This document shows positions 7,862 through 14,040 of a stretch of 15,876 bases of DNA, in pieces; position 1 is the stretch's first letter, and every line of letters starts with the position of its first letter. Origin of the DNA: Pelomonas sp046294815 (GTDB lineage: Bacteria; Pseudomonadota; Gammaproteobacteria; Burkholderiales; Burkholderiaceae_C); the NCBI GenBank assembly GCA_046294815.1, contig JBKBOJ010000070.1, forward strand, positions 1 to 15,876, read 5' to 3'. The notes under the pieces are model-generated. The model saw nothing but the letters and a program-made list of their open reading frames with translations, was not told the DNA's origin and made no database searches. The position numbers and the translations under genes were made by a program.

Positions 7862-8527
7862 TCAGGCGAGGTAGTTGCTGGTCAGGTAGGTGACCGCGTC
7901 CGCCTGCTGCCACATCTTGCCCCACAGGCGCGTGCCGGCAGGCGGAATGCTGCCCAGATCAATCAGACGGTTGACGGTCGAGTCCGTCGTCGAAGCCAGG
8001 CAGGCCTGAGACGTGGTCGAAATGCGCCAGTTCAGCCAGGCCGCGATCATCGTGCGCTGGTAGGTGGTGTAGGTGTTGGGGGATGTCAGGATGGTCCAGA
8101 CTTTGAGCGTGCCGTCGGACAGACCTGCCGTGCTCGTCACGCCGGAACCGTTGAGCAGGGTGCTCAGCCTGTAGTTGGTGCGCTTGTTCGTGGTGTTGCA
8201 GCCCAGCGTGTTCCAGCCGGCGCAGATGTTGCTACTGTTGGACCAGGCGGACAGCGTGTAGGCGCCCGAGATGACGACCTTCTTGCTGATCGCGCGGTTG
8301 TACTGGCTGGTGCCGACCAGGCCTTGTACAGAGCCCCAGGCCGAAGCCGTGATGCAGTTGGTGGCCATCACCGGGCGGCTGGCCAGCGTCATGGCGACGG
8401 GCACGGCACCGGCGCCCATCTTGATGAAGCGGCGGCGGCGGGCCGAGGCGAGCTGTTGGGCGGACACGTCGACGGACGTCGGCGCGCCGACCGTCGGCTG
8501 CGAGTCTTTCGAGGGGTGTTCGCTCAT
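7862..8527 (-). CDS. Tat-exported Ser/Thr/Asn-rich protein with four cysteines, first gene of the kinase operon
   Basis: 221 residues, family not recognised. Residues 29-55 form a twin-arginine signal: ARRRRFIKMG, then a hydrophobic stretch (AGAVPVAMTLAS) and a likely cleavage after PVMA (about residue 55). A 28-residue polar leader precedes it, long but seen in Tat signals. The mature part (about 166 residues) is strikingly rich in Ser, Thr, Asn and Tyr, with aromatic Trp residues and four cysteines (58, 102, 110, 176) that could form two disulfides. No enzyme motif is visible. The start at 8527 has CGAGG about 9 nt upstream; a longer open frame reaching 9361 is a shadow of the PAS gene. It lies 57 bp before the PqqD-like gene and is probably co-transcribed. 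Tat export of a folded protein would allow cytoplasmic modification before secretion; that link to the kinase is inferred. Confidence 0.75.
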   Translation of the reverse strand: MSEHPSKDSQPTVGAPTSVDVSAQQLASARRRRFIKMGAGAVPVAMTLASRPVMATNCITASAWGSVQGLVGTSQYNRAISKKVVISGAYTLSAWSNSSNICAGWNTLGCNTTNKRTNYRLSTLLNGSGVTSTAGLSDGTLKVWTILTSPNTYTTYQRTMIAAWLNWRISTTSQACLASTTDSTVNRLIDLGSIPPAGTRLWGKMWQQADAVTYLTSNYLA

Positions 8528-8758
8528 GTCAGTGGGCCTCGGTAGGTCAATTGGCTCTGTTTGTGCAGGGGTGCCGATGCTACTGGAGGGGCCCGGCGGT
8601 TTGGTTGGAAGTGTTTCACACAAAGGCTTTGGGGGGCTGCGAAGCGCCCCCTTGATTGGGTGGGCGGTTCTTGGGGGGGCGGCGCGGGGTTGACGAAATG
8701 CCGTCACATAGCGGCCGCCGCCACCCCGATTCGCCGCCGTTGAGTTCCAATCCTGGCC
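8528..8758. promoter_or_regulatory. Divergent control region of the kinase operon and the PAS gene
   Basis: This 231-bp gap holds the presumed promoters of both transcripts. It contains a perfect inverted repeat TGACG-N6-CGTCA at 8691-8706, overlapping a TTGACG hexamer (8690-8695) that could be a -35 for the PAS gene, though no good -10 follows at 17 nt. A GTGT-TTC-ACAC motif lies at about 8611-8621. Runs of six and seven G occur at about 8631-8636 and 8673-8679. No firm promoter is assigned. Confidence 0.4.
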
Positions 8759-9400
8759 GTGAATCCTGCTGATCTTTGGTGGCAGGCATTGGCCGACGGG
8801 CCGGTGCTGATGGCCTTGTTCGACGCGGATGGGCGGCTGCGGCTGGCCAACGCGGCGTTTCGTGCCGCCTGGGCGCTGGCAGCCCACGATGCGCCGACCC
8901 GTGACGAGATGGCCCGGGCGGCTCGGGCGGCGGGTGTGGGGCCGGTGGACGGGGCTGCGCCGCCGCGGCCTCGCACGGCTGCGGGGTACGAGCAGGTCTG
9001 GCGCGACGGGCGCCGTTACTGGTGGGTGGATCAGCCCACGGCCGACGGGGGCTGGGCGTGCACGGGCGTGGACGTCAGCGGGCTGAGGCGAAGGCTTGCG
9101 CCGGCGGGCGTTCTGCTGGGCGCGCAGGCGGGGTTGGAGCTGCTGCAGTCGCTGCTCAGCGATCCGCGTGCCTGGCCGCTGTGCGTCGCGACGAGCGCGC
9201 CAGGGGCGGCGGCGGATGCGCTGCTGGCGCGCATCCGCAGCGAGGACGGCTGCGCCCGGCTGAACGATGGCCGGCTGCTGCTGATGCTGCCGGCTACCGC
9301 GCCGGCCCAGGCGGCCGCGCTGGTCGGTCGCCTGGGCGGGCTGGCGCTGACCGAGGCGCAATGGGGCGAATCGGCGACCGAGCTGCTGCTCAGGGCCTGA
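8759..9400 (+). CDS. PAS-domain protein with a degenerate GGDEF-like C-terminus
   Basis: 213 residues starting at GTG 8759; an in-frame stop at 8741 limits any earlier start. Residues about 5-110 look like a PAS sensor domain: LADGPVLMALFDADGRLRLANAAFRAAW is the usual opening, and GRRYWWVDQ to WACTGVDVSGLRR the usual closing strands leading to a D-V-(S/T) end. Residues about 118-195 resemble the second half of a diguanylate cyclase domain: ARLNDGRLLLMLPATAPAQAAALVGRL lines up with the ARLGGDEF-x-LLLP pattern. The GGDEF position reads NDGRL (169-173) and the first half of the domain, with its metal-binding aspartate, is missing, so c-di-GMP synthesis is not expected. It may be a decayed cyclase or a signalling scaffold. 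There is no membrane segment. The end overlaps the convergent phosphatase gene by 11 bp. Confidence 0.65.
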   Translation: MNPADLWWQALADGPVLMALFDADGRLRLANAAFRAAWALAAHDAPTRDEMARAARAAGVGPVDGAAPPRPRTAAGYEQVWRDGRRYWWVDQPTADGGWACTGVDVSGLRRRLAPAGVLLGAQAGLELLQSLLSDPRAWPLCVATSAPGAAADALLARIRSEDGCARLNDGRLLLMLPATAPAQAAALVGRLGGLALTEAQWGESATELLLRA

Positions 9401-11051
9401 GGCCCAAGTCGCGCCCCTGTGACTGCGCCGGCGCGGGCAGGCCGGCGATGGCGGCCAGCGTGGGCGCCAGATCGGCGATCTCGACCGGCGTCTTCACCTC
9501 GCCGCGGCCGACGTAGGCCGGCCCCCAAAACAGCAGTGGCACGTGGGTGTCGTCGGCGTAGGGGCTGCCGTGCGTGCTGCCGCCGGGACGGTAGCTGAAG
9601 ATCCAGTGCGGCTTGAGCACCAACTGCAGCTGGGCCGAGCGCGCCGGGTCGAAGGACTTGCGCATGGACACCAGATGCGCCGGCGCCGTGTCGCCACCCA
9701 GCAGCTGCTCGCGCGTGAAGACGGCGGCCACGCCGGGCAGCTTGAGCAGCTCGTCGCGGGCGGCCGCGTGCACGGCGGCGGTGTCCAGCCCGCGGGCCTG
9801 GGCCAGCCGGTCGTCCATCAGCAGGCCGGCGGCCGAGAAGCCCATGGCCAGGCGGTCCACGCCGAAGCGGGCCGCCAGCGCGCCGTTGACGGCGGCCAGC
9901 GCCGGCGCGCTGTTGAAGCGGCCGGCATCGCGGCCTTGCAGGGCAGCCCATTCGGGCGTGTCGGTGAAGCCGTGGTCGGCCGTCAGCGCGAGCACGTAGT
10001 TGCCTGCGCCCACCTGCCGGTCCAGGAACTGGAAGAAGGCCTGCAAATGGCGATCGAGCTGCAGCACGTGGTCGTGCGACAGCCGCGACTCGGGGCCGAA
10101 TGCATGGTTGATGTAGTCGTGGCTGGACAGGCTGACGGTCAGGATGTCTTGCACGCCGCGCCGGCCCAACTGTTCGTTCGTGACCGCCGCGCGGGCGAAC
10201 GCCAGCGTCAGTTCGTCGCCGAACGGCGTGGCCAGCAGGTTGCCGTAGAAGCGCGGGCCCGGGGCGTCCATCTTGTCGCCCACCACGGCAGGCAGGCGGT
10301 TGCCGTTGCCGCTGGCGACCTGCCAGGCCTGGCCGTCGGGCACCGAGCGGGCATAGGCAGCATCAGGCAGCAGCGGCGCCCATGTCTTCTTGAAGAAGGC
10401 GTCTGCCGGCCGTGCCGCGTTGAAGTCCTTCACCCACTGCGGCAGCGCCGGCATGTAGTAGGTGCTGGAAGAGAAGCGCCCCGTCTCGGGCATGTACATA
10501 TAGGCCGTGCCCTTGTGGCCCGCCGGCAGGATGGCGCCGCGGTCCTTGCCGGAGATGCCAATGACCTTGGACGCCGGAGAGCGCGTGCGCAGCACGTCTC
10601 CCAGCGTCTCGACCTTGAGGTTGCGCGGGCTGGTGCCCGACAGCGGTGCGGTGGGGTTGTCCAGGTACTGGTAGGCGGGGTCGCCGGTGTTGTAGACCGG
10701 ATCGCCCGTGGCCGGGTCGCGCCATTCGTTGCTGATGATGCCGCTGCACTGCGGATACGCGCCGGACAGCATCACCGCATGGCCCGCCGCCGTGACGGTG
10801 TGGCCGTGACCGTAGTGTGCGTTGGCGAACCAGCGGCCGTGGTCCAGGAAGCGGGCGAAGCCATCAGGGGCAAGCTGGTCGCGGTAGCCGGTGACTTGGC
10901 GCATGGGCAGGCCGTCGATGACCATCAGCACCAGCAGCTTGGGCCGGTCCGGCGTCGCGGCGGGTGACGGCGTCGTGCTGCAGGCACTGAAAAGCGACGA
11001 GGCCGTGGCGGCGAGGGCCAGGCCGAGCAGGCGGCGGCGGGTGTGCAACAT
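9390..11051 (-). CDS. PafA-like alkaline phosphatase, predicted Tat-dependent lipoprotein
   Basis: 553 residues of the alkaline phosphatase superfamily, close in layout to the phosphate-irrepressible monoesterase PafA. Visible elements in order: D46 in MVIDGLP (metal), T87 in HTVTAAGHA (nucleophile), N108, K169 and R171 in SGKDRGAIL (the K-x-R pair that marks monoesterases of the PafA type), D312 and H316 in SSHDYINHAFGPES, D359-H360 in TADHG, and H494 in GSTHGSPYADD. All catalytic and two-Zn ligands thus appear present. The N-terminus has twin arginines (TRRRLLG) and a cysteine after LFSA (C24), suggesting Tat export and lipid anchoring; Phe at the -3 lipobox position is less usual. It would release phosphate from organic esters in the periplasm. 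The start at 11051 precedes the signal directly. A TTGACA hexamer on this strand at 11109-11104 may be its -35. Confidence 0.85.
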   Translation of the reverse strand: MLHTRRRLLGLALAATASSLFSACSTTPSPAATPDRPKLLVLMVIDGLPMRQVTGYRDQLAPDGFARFLDHGRWFANAHYGHGHTVTAAGHAVMLSGAYPQCSGIISNEWRDPATGDPVYNTGDPAYQYLDNPTAPLSGTSPRNLKVETLGDVLRTRSPASKVIGISGKDRGAILPAGHKGTAYMYMPETGRFSSSTYYMPALPQWVKDFNAARPADAFFKKTWAPLLPDAAYARSVPDGQAWQVASGNGNRLPAVVGDKMDAPGPRFYGNLLATPFGDELTLAFARAAVTNEQLGRRGVQDILTVSLSSHDYINHAFGPESRLSHDHVLQLDRHLQAFFQFLDRQVGAGNYVLALTADHGFTDTPEWAALQGRDAGRFNSAPALAAVNGALAARFGVDRLAMGFSAAGLLMDDRLAQARGLDTAAVHAAARDELLKLPGVAAVFTREQLLGGDTAPAHLVSMRKSFDPARSAQLQLVLKPHWIFSYRPGGSTHGSPYADDTHVPLLFWGPAYVGRGEVKTPVEIADLAPTLAAIAGLPAPAQSQGRDLGLRP

Positions 11052-11103
11052 GAGGTTCTCGTGACGATGGGTGGGCGAGCTTACGACGTCACAATGTCGG
11101 CTT

Positions 11104-11109
11104 TGTCAA
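11104..11109 (-). promoter_or_regulatory. Possible -35 element for the phosphatase gene
   Basis: On the minus strand this reads TTGACA, a perfect sigma-70 -35 hexamer, about 55 nt upstream of the phosphatase ATG. The best downstream -10-like match (TAAGCT, 11083-11078) is 20 nt away, too far for a standard promoter, so this is tentative. Confidence 0.25.
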
Positions 11110-11113
11110 CATC

Positions 11114-11176
11114 ATGCCCGAGCTGGACTCCTTCGACCCTACCCGCGCGCTGGACCCGGCGGCGCTGCGCGCATGA
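11114..11176 (+). CDS. Possible 20-residue upstream ORF overlapping the crotonase start
   Basis: An ATG at 11114 opens a 20-codon frame (product begins MPELDSFDPTRALDPA) whose TGA overlaps the next ATG as ATGA at 11173-11176. The acidic, Pro-containing sequence and mostly G/C third positions look coding, and the overlap would couple translation to the crotonase gene. It could be a leader peptide, the remnant of a longer gene, or chance. No clear ribosome site precedes it. Confidence 0.3.
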   Translation: MPELDSFDPTRALDPAALRA

Positions 11177-11934
11177 GCGCCGGCCAGCCGCCGCGGCTGG
11201 AGATCGATGGCGGCGTGGCGCGCATCACGCTGCGTCGGCCGCGGCAGGCCAACCGGCTCAGCATCGACGACCTGGGCCAGCTGCGCGCCCAACTGGCCCA
11301 GGTTGACGCGGACGCCGCGGTGCGCGTCCTCGTGCTGGCCGGCGAAGGCCGGCATTTCTGCAGCGGTTTCGACCTGGGCGCGCTGGGAGCCGTCGATGCC
11401 GGCGCCCGTTTCGGCGAGCTGGCCGATGCGTTGGCGGCGTTGCGGCCCATCACCATTGCGCGGCTGCATGGCGGCGTCTACGGCGGCGCCGCTGACCTGG
11501 CGCTGGCCTGCGACTTCCGCCTGGGCACGCCCGCGGTCGACCTGTTCGTGCCGGCAGCGCGTATCGGCCTGCATTTCTACGCCGGCGGCCTGCAGCGCTT
11601 CGTCGAACGCCTGGGCCTGGCGACGGCCAAGCAGGTGCTGCTGGCAGGCCGCACGCTGGACGCCGCGGCGCTGCGCGATTGCGGCTACCTCGACCAGTGC
11701 CTGCCCGACGCCGCTGCGCTGGATGCGGCGCTCGCCGCGCTGACCGACCAACTGCTGGCCATGGCGCCGCTGGCCTTGCTGCCGATGAAGCAGCACCTGA
11801 ACGCCATCGCCGCCGGCCGGCTGGACACGCAACGCCTTGACGCCGACATCCGGCGGGCGCGCGACTCGGCCGATCTGGCCGAGGGCCTGGCCGCCTGGGC
11901 AGCCAAAAGGAAGGCGCATTTCAAGGGGTGTTGA
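11173..11934 (+). CDS. Enoyl-CoA hydratase/isomerase (crotonase) family protein with altered active site
   Basis: 253 residues, the normal length for a single-domain crotonase. Oxyanion-hole segments are present: AGEGRHFCSGFDLGAL (56-71) and HGGVYGGAADLALACDF (99-115), followed by RIGLHFYAGGLQRFVERLG and a C-terminal PMKQHLNAIAAG helix. In true enoyl-CoA hydratase the residue at 108 is Glu (Glu144 of the rat enzyme) and the residue at 128 is Glu (Glu164); here they are Asp and Ala. Simple hydratase activity is therefore doubtful, and a different acyl-CoA reaction (isomerase, dehalogenase or thioesterase-like) is possible. The start at 11173 matches the family N-terminus (RLEIDGGVARITLRRP follows at once); an in-frame GTG or ATG upstream near 11071 adds a non-conserved tail. 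No pathway neighbours are seen. Confidence 0.8.
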   Translation: MSAGQPPRLEIDGGVARITLRRPRQANRLSIDDLGQLRAQLAQVDADAAVRVLVLAGEGRHFCSGFDLGALGAVDAGARFGELADALAALRPITIARLHGGVYGGAADLALACDFRLGTPAVDLFVPAARIGLHFYAGGLQRFVERLGLATAKQVLLAGRTLDAAALRDCGYLDQCLPDAAALDAALAALTDQLLAMAPLALLPMKQHLNAIAAGRLDTQRLDADIRRARDSADLAEGLAAWAAKRKAHFKGC

Positions 11935-11944
11935 AAGCCCTATA

Positions 11945-11994
11945 CCGGGCAGGTCGCACATGGTGGAAAATACGGGGTCCGAGCGCCTGCCCGG
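11945..11994. repeat. 9-bp inverted repeat upstream of the small four-cysteine gene
   Basis: CCGGGCAGG at 11945-11953 is matched exactly by CCTGCCCGG at 11986-11994, with 32 nt between the arms. There is no T-run after it, so it is not a standard terminator of the crotonase gene. It lies 32 bp before the GTG start at 12027 and may be a leader structure or binding site. Confidence 0.4.
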
Positions 11995-12026
11995 CGCCCT
12001 TCACAACACTCTTCGACAGGACCAGC

Positions 12027-12263
12027 GTGGCCAAAGAAACCACCAAGACCACCATCGAAGCGGATGGTTTGCGCTACCGCTCCAAAGCCCCGGGCTCGCC
12101 GTTCGCGGCGACCTCCTCCTTCGGCGCAGCGACGATGTCGTGCTTCCTCTGTGGCAAGCACCGCCCGCGTGCGATGCTGAAGTCCAAGAAGCTGCTCGGC
12201 AAGTCGCAGCCGGTCTGCTCGCCCTCCTGCAAGGAGCTGGAAGCCCAACTCGCCGCCAAGTAG
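12027..12263 (+). CDS. Small four-cysteine (putative zinc-binding) protein, copy 1
   Basis: 78 residues from a GTG at 12027, just after a GGACCAGC stretch that may hold the ribosome site. The frame is open upstream but that part does not match the paralogue. Cysteines at 39, 42, 64 and 68 give C-x2-C-x21-C-x3-C, a zinc-ribbon-like arrangement (SCFLCGKHR and VCSPSCKEL). The N-terminus is polar, with EADGLRYRSK and GSPF motifs. The protein at 13079-13282 shares the DGLRY-x-SK, GSPF, SCF-x-CGKHR, LLG and VC-x-P-x-CK motifs with the same cysteine spacing, so the two are paralogues. I do not recognise the family; its small size and basic, cysteine-bearing nature suggest a zinc-stabilised nucleic-acid- or protein-binding peptide, as inference only. 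A strong terminator follows 46 bp after the stop, so it is probably a single-gene transcript. Confidence 0.75.
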   Translation: MAKETTKTTIEADGLRYRSKAPGSPFAATSSFGAATMSCFLCGKHRPRAMLKSKKLLGKSQPVCSPSCKELEAQLAAK

Positions 12264-12309
12264 CGGCCTGTGCGCGGGTGCCGCGAAGGCGGCCTGCTCG
12301 CGCATGCCC

Positions 12310-12340
12310 AAGGGCGGCCACCGGCCGCCCTTGCGTTTTT
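12310..12340 (+). terminator. Rho-independent terminator after the small four-cysteine gene
   Basis: A perfect 10-bp stem AAGGGCGGCC / GGCCGCCCTT (12310-12319 and 12323-12332) closes a 3-nt loop and is followed by GCG and five T (12336-12340). The T-run is on the plus strand, so it serves the 12027-12263 gene. The stem is also directly behind the tdk stop on the other strand but has no T-run in that direction. Confidence 0.85.
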
Positions 12341-12909
12341 CACCCCTGTCGGAAGCAGCGGCCGCAAACGGAGCGGTAGCGGTCGTTGCCGCCGATCTCG
12401 ACCTGGGCGCCCTCGGTGACCTTGCGGTTGTTCGCGTCGACGCGCATGTTCATCGTCGCCTTGCGGCCGCAGTCGCAGATGGTCTTCATCTCGTCCATCT
12501 CATCGGCCAGCGCCAGCAGCGTGGCCGAGCCGGGGAACAGCTCGCCCTGGAAATCCGTGCGCAGGCCGTAGCAGATGGCCGGCAGATTGCGCAGATGGGC
12601 CAGCTCGTGCAGCTGCTGCACCTGGCGCTTGGACAGGAACTGTGCCTCGTCCACCAGGATGCAGGCGATGCTGGTTGCGCCGTCGTTGGCGCCCACCAGC
12701 GCGATGAAGTCGGTGTCGGCGTCGAACAGCTCCACCTCGCGCCGCGGCCCCAGCCGCGACGTGACGAAGCCGCGGCCGTAGCGGTCGTCCAGCCGCGCGG
12801 TGAAGATGCGCACGCGGTGGCCGCGCTCCTCGTAGTTGTGCGCCACCTGCAGCAAGGCGGTGGATTTGCCCGCGTTCATCGCGGCATAACGGAAAAAGAG
12901 CTTGGCCAT
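12340..12909 (-). CDS. tdk: Thymidine kinase (type II)
   Basis: 189 residues; phosphorylates thymidine (and deoxyuridine) to the monophosphate in the cytosolic pyrimidine salvage pathway. Motifs are clear: P-loop MNAGKST (11-17), VDEAQFL (86-92) with the catalytic Glu88, YGLRTDF (114-120), and the lasso region GGNDRYRSVCGRC. Cysteines 145, 147, 182 and 185 are the structural zinc ligands. The protein is slightly shorter than E. coli Tdk (205) because the C-terminal tail is short, ending just after the last zinc ligand. The ATG at 12909 starts right at the first beta strand (MAKLFFRYAAMNAGKS). It is a lone gene between the two paralogous small genes, with its stop base touching the end of their terminator. 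Confidence 0.95.
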   Translation of the reverse strand: MAKLFFRYAAMNAGKSTALLQVAHNYEERGHRVRIFTARLDDRYGRGFVTSRLGPRREVELFDADTDFIALVGANDGATSIACILVDEAQFLSKRQVQQLHELAHLRNLPAICYGLRTDFQGELFPGSATLLALADEMDEMKTICDCGRKATMNMRVDANNRKVTEGAQVEIGGNDRYRSVCGRCFRQG

Positions 12910-13078
12910 GCGGTTGGGAGCTGAGGGTCGCCATTGTCCCCGCTCGCCGCCCCCCGCGGATGCGGGTAGTGGAAGCCCGCGGTTTGCCCCCGGGCGGGCA
13001 TCGCCTCCGGGGTCTTTGCGATGGTTTTGTCATGCGGGGTGTGCGTCAATTCCACTTTCGTCTTGATCCGTCCGAAGC
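12910..13078. promoter_or_regulatory. Divergent gap between tdk and the second small four-cysteine gene
   Basis: 169 bp with GC-rich foldable sequence at about 12989-13013 (CCCCGG ... CCGGGG enclosing GGCG-N5-CGCC), then a T-rich part before the 13079 start. A TTGTCA hexamer at about 13026-13031 could be a -35 for the plus-strand gene, but no good -10 is seen. No plus-strand gene ends upstream, so the hairpin is unlikely to be a terminator. Confidence 0.3.
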
Positions 13079-13282
13079 ATGAGCAAAGACACCGTGACCG
13101 CGGTTCGCGAAGATGGCCTGCGCTACCAGTCGAAAGTGGGCGGTTCGCCCTTTCTCGGCAGTGGCCATACCCGCTCTTGCTTCAAGTGCGGCAAGCACCG
13201 CTCGCCGGCCAGCCTGCAGTCCATCCGGCTGCTGGGCCGCAATGAGGTGGTCTGCAAGCCCAACTGCAAGACGCTGCCCTAG
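13079..13282 (+). CDS. Small four-cysteine (putative zinc-binding) protein, copy 2
   Basis: 67 residues from ATG 13079. Cysteines 34, 37, 59 and 63 repeat the exact C-x2-C-x21-C-x3-C spacing of the copy at 12027-12263. The common core runs from EDGLRYQSK through GSPF, SCFKCGKHR, a LLG turn and VCKPNCK. Copy 2 is shorter at both ends: it lacks part of the N-terminal Thr/Lys stretch, a few residues before the first cysteine pair, and the last helix. The two have clearly diverged, so the duplication is not recent. Family and function are not recognised. The ribosome site is weak. After the stop there is only a small stem (AGCC/GGCT then TTT near 13286), a doubtful terminator, before the convergent ung. 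Confidence 0.7.
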   Translation: MSKDTVTAVREDGLRYQSKVGGSPFLGSGHTRSCFKCGKHRSPASLQSIRLLGRNEVVCKPNCKTLP

Positions 13283-13353
13283 GAGCCTGTCGGGCTTTGG
13301 GTCGGGTGCGAGCCGGGGTGAGTTGCTGCCGGTGCGCCAATGGCCGCGCGCGC

Positions 13354-14040
13354 TCAGGCCTTGGACGGCGCACCCCGCCCGCGCTGTTCAAGCCACGCCT
13401 TGGCCGTCGAGAAGTGCCCGCAGCCGATGAAGGGCCGCGGCGGCTTCAGAGCCGACAGCGGAGACGGGTGGTTGGCCTTGAGCACCAGGTGGTCCTGGCC
13501 GGCCGCCTCGATCAGCGGTGCCTTGGCCTGGGCATAGCTGCCCCACAGCATGAAGACCTTGGGCGCCGGGTCCTCGGCAGCGGTCTTGATGAGGGCATCG
13601 GTCAGCACCTCCCAGCCGCGATTGGCGTGGCTGGCGGGCTGGCCGTCCTCCACGGTCAGCACGGCGTTCAGCAGCAGCGTGCCTCCTTCGGCCCAGCGCA
13701 CCAGGCTGCCGTTGCGAGGAAAGGGCTTGCCGAGGTCGCGCTGCATTTCCTTGAAGATGTTGCGCAGGCTGGGCGGCAGCGGCACGCCCTCGGGCACGCT
13801 GAAGGACAGGCCCTCGGCCTGGCCGGGGCCGTGGTAAGGGTCCTGGCCCAGGATGACGACCCGCGTCTGCGCCAGCGGGGTCAGGCGCAACGCGCGCAGC
13901 GGCTCGGGCGGATAGATGGTGGCGCCGGCCGCGACGCGTTGTGCCAGAAAGGTCAGCAGCCGCTGCCCGGCTGGTGAAGCCGCCCAGGCCTCGACGACCG
14001 GGCGCCAGTCGGTGTCGGGGATCTCCAGCGGGAGCTTCAT
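13354..14040 (-). CDS. ung: Uracil-DNA glycosylase, family 1
   Basis: 228 residues, normal for Ung, which removes uracil from DNA to begin base-excision repair. Motifs: GQDPYHGPGQAEGLSFSV (65-82) with the water-activating Asp67, LLLNAVLTV (122-130) with the uracil-recognising Asn125, and HPSPLSA (191-197) with His191 and the Leu195 that is inserted into the DNA helix. The ATG at 14040 overlaps the trpC stop by 4 bp (ATGA), so it is read as the last gene of the trp transcript. The start is fixed by this overlap and by the short lead to PDTDW. It converges with the small gene ending at 13282. Confidence 0.97.
   Translation of the reverse strand: MKLPLEIPDTDWRPVVEAWAASPAGQRLLTFLAQRVAAGATIYPPEPLRALRLTPLAQTRVVILGQDPYHGPGQAEGLSFSVPEGVPLPPSLRNIFKEMQRDLGKPFPRNGSLVRWAEGGTLLLNAVLTVEDGQPASHANRGWEVLTDALIKTAAEDPAPKVFMLWGSYAQAKAPLIEAAGQDHLVLKANHPSPLSALKPPRPFIGCGHFSTAKAWLEQRGRGAPSKA

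Noticed and set aside
8553..8566. GG-N10-GC spacing resembling a sigma-54 promoter
   Set aside because: The flanking -24 and -12 bases fit the consensus poorly and the site is nearly 200 nt from the plus-strand gene it would serve.
9543..10967. 474-codon plus-strand open frame opposite the phosphatase
   Set aside because: Its length results from high GC; the opposite strand encodes a complete phosphatase with all catalytic residues, and this frame yields only Gln/Arg/Val-rich low-complexity sequence.
13286..13300. Small stem AGCC/GGCT followed by TTT after the second four-cysteine gene, considered as a terminator
   Set aside because: Only four base pairs and three T; too weak to call.
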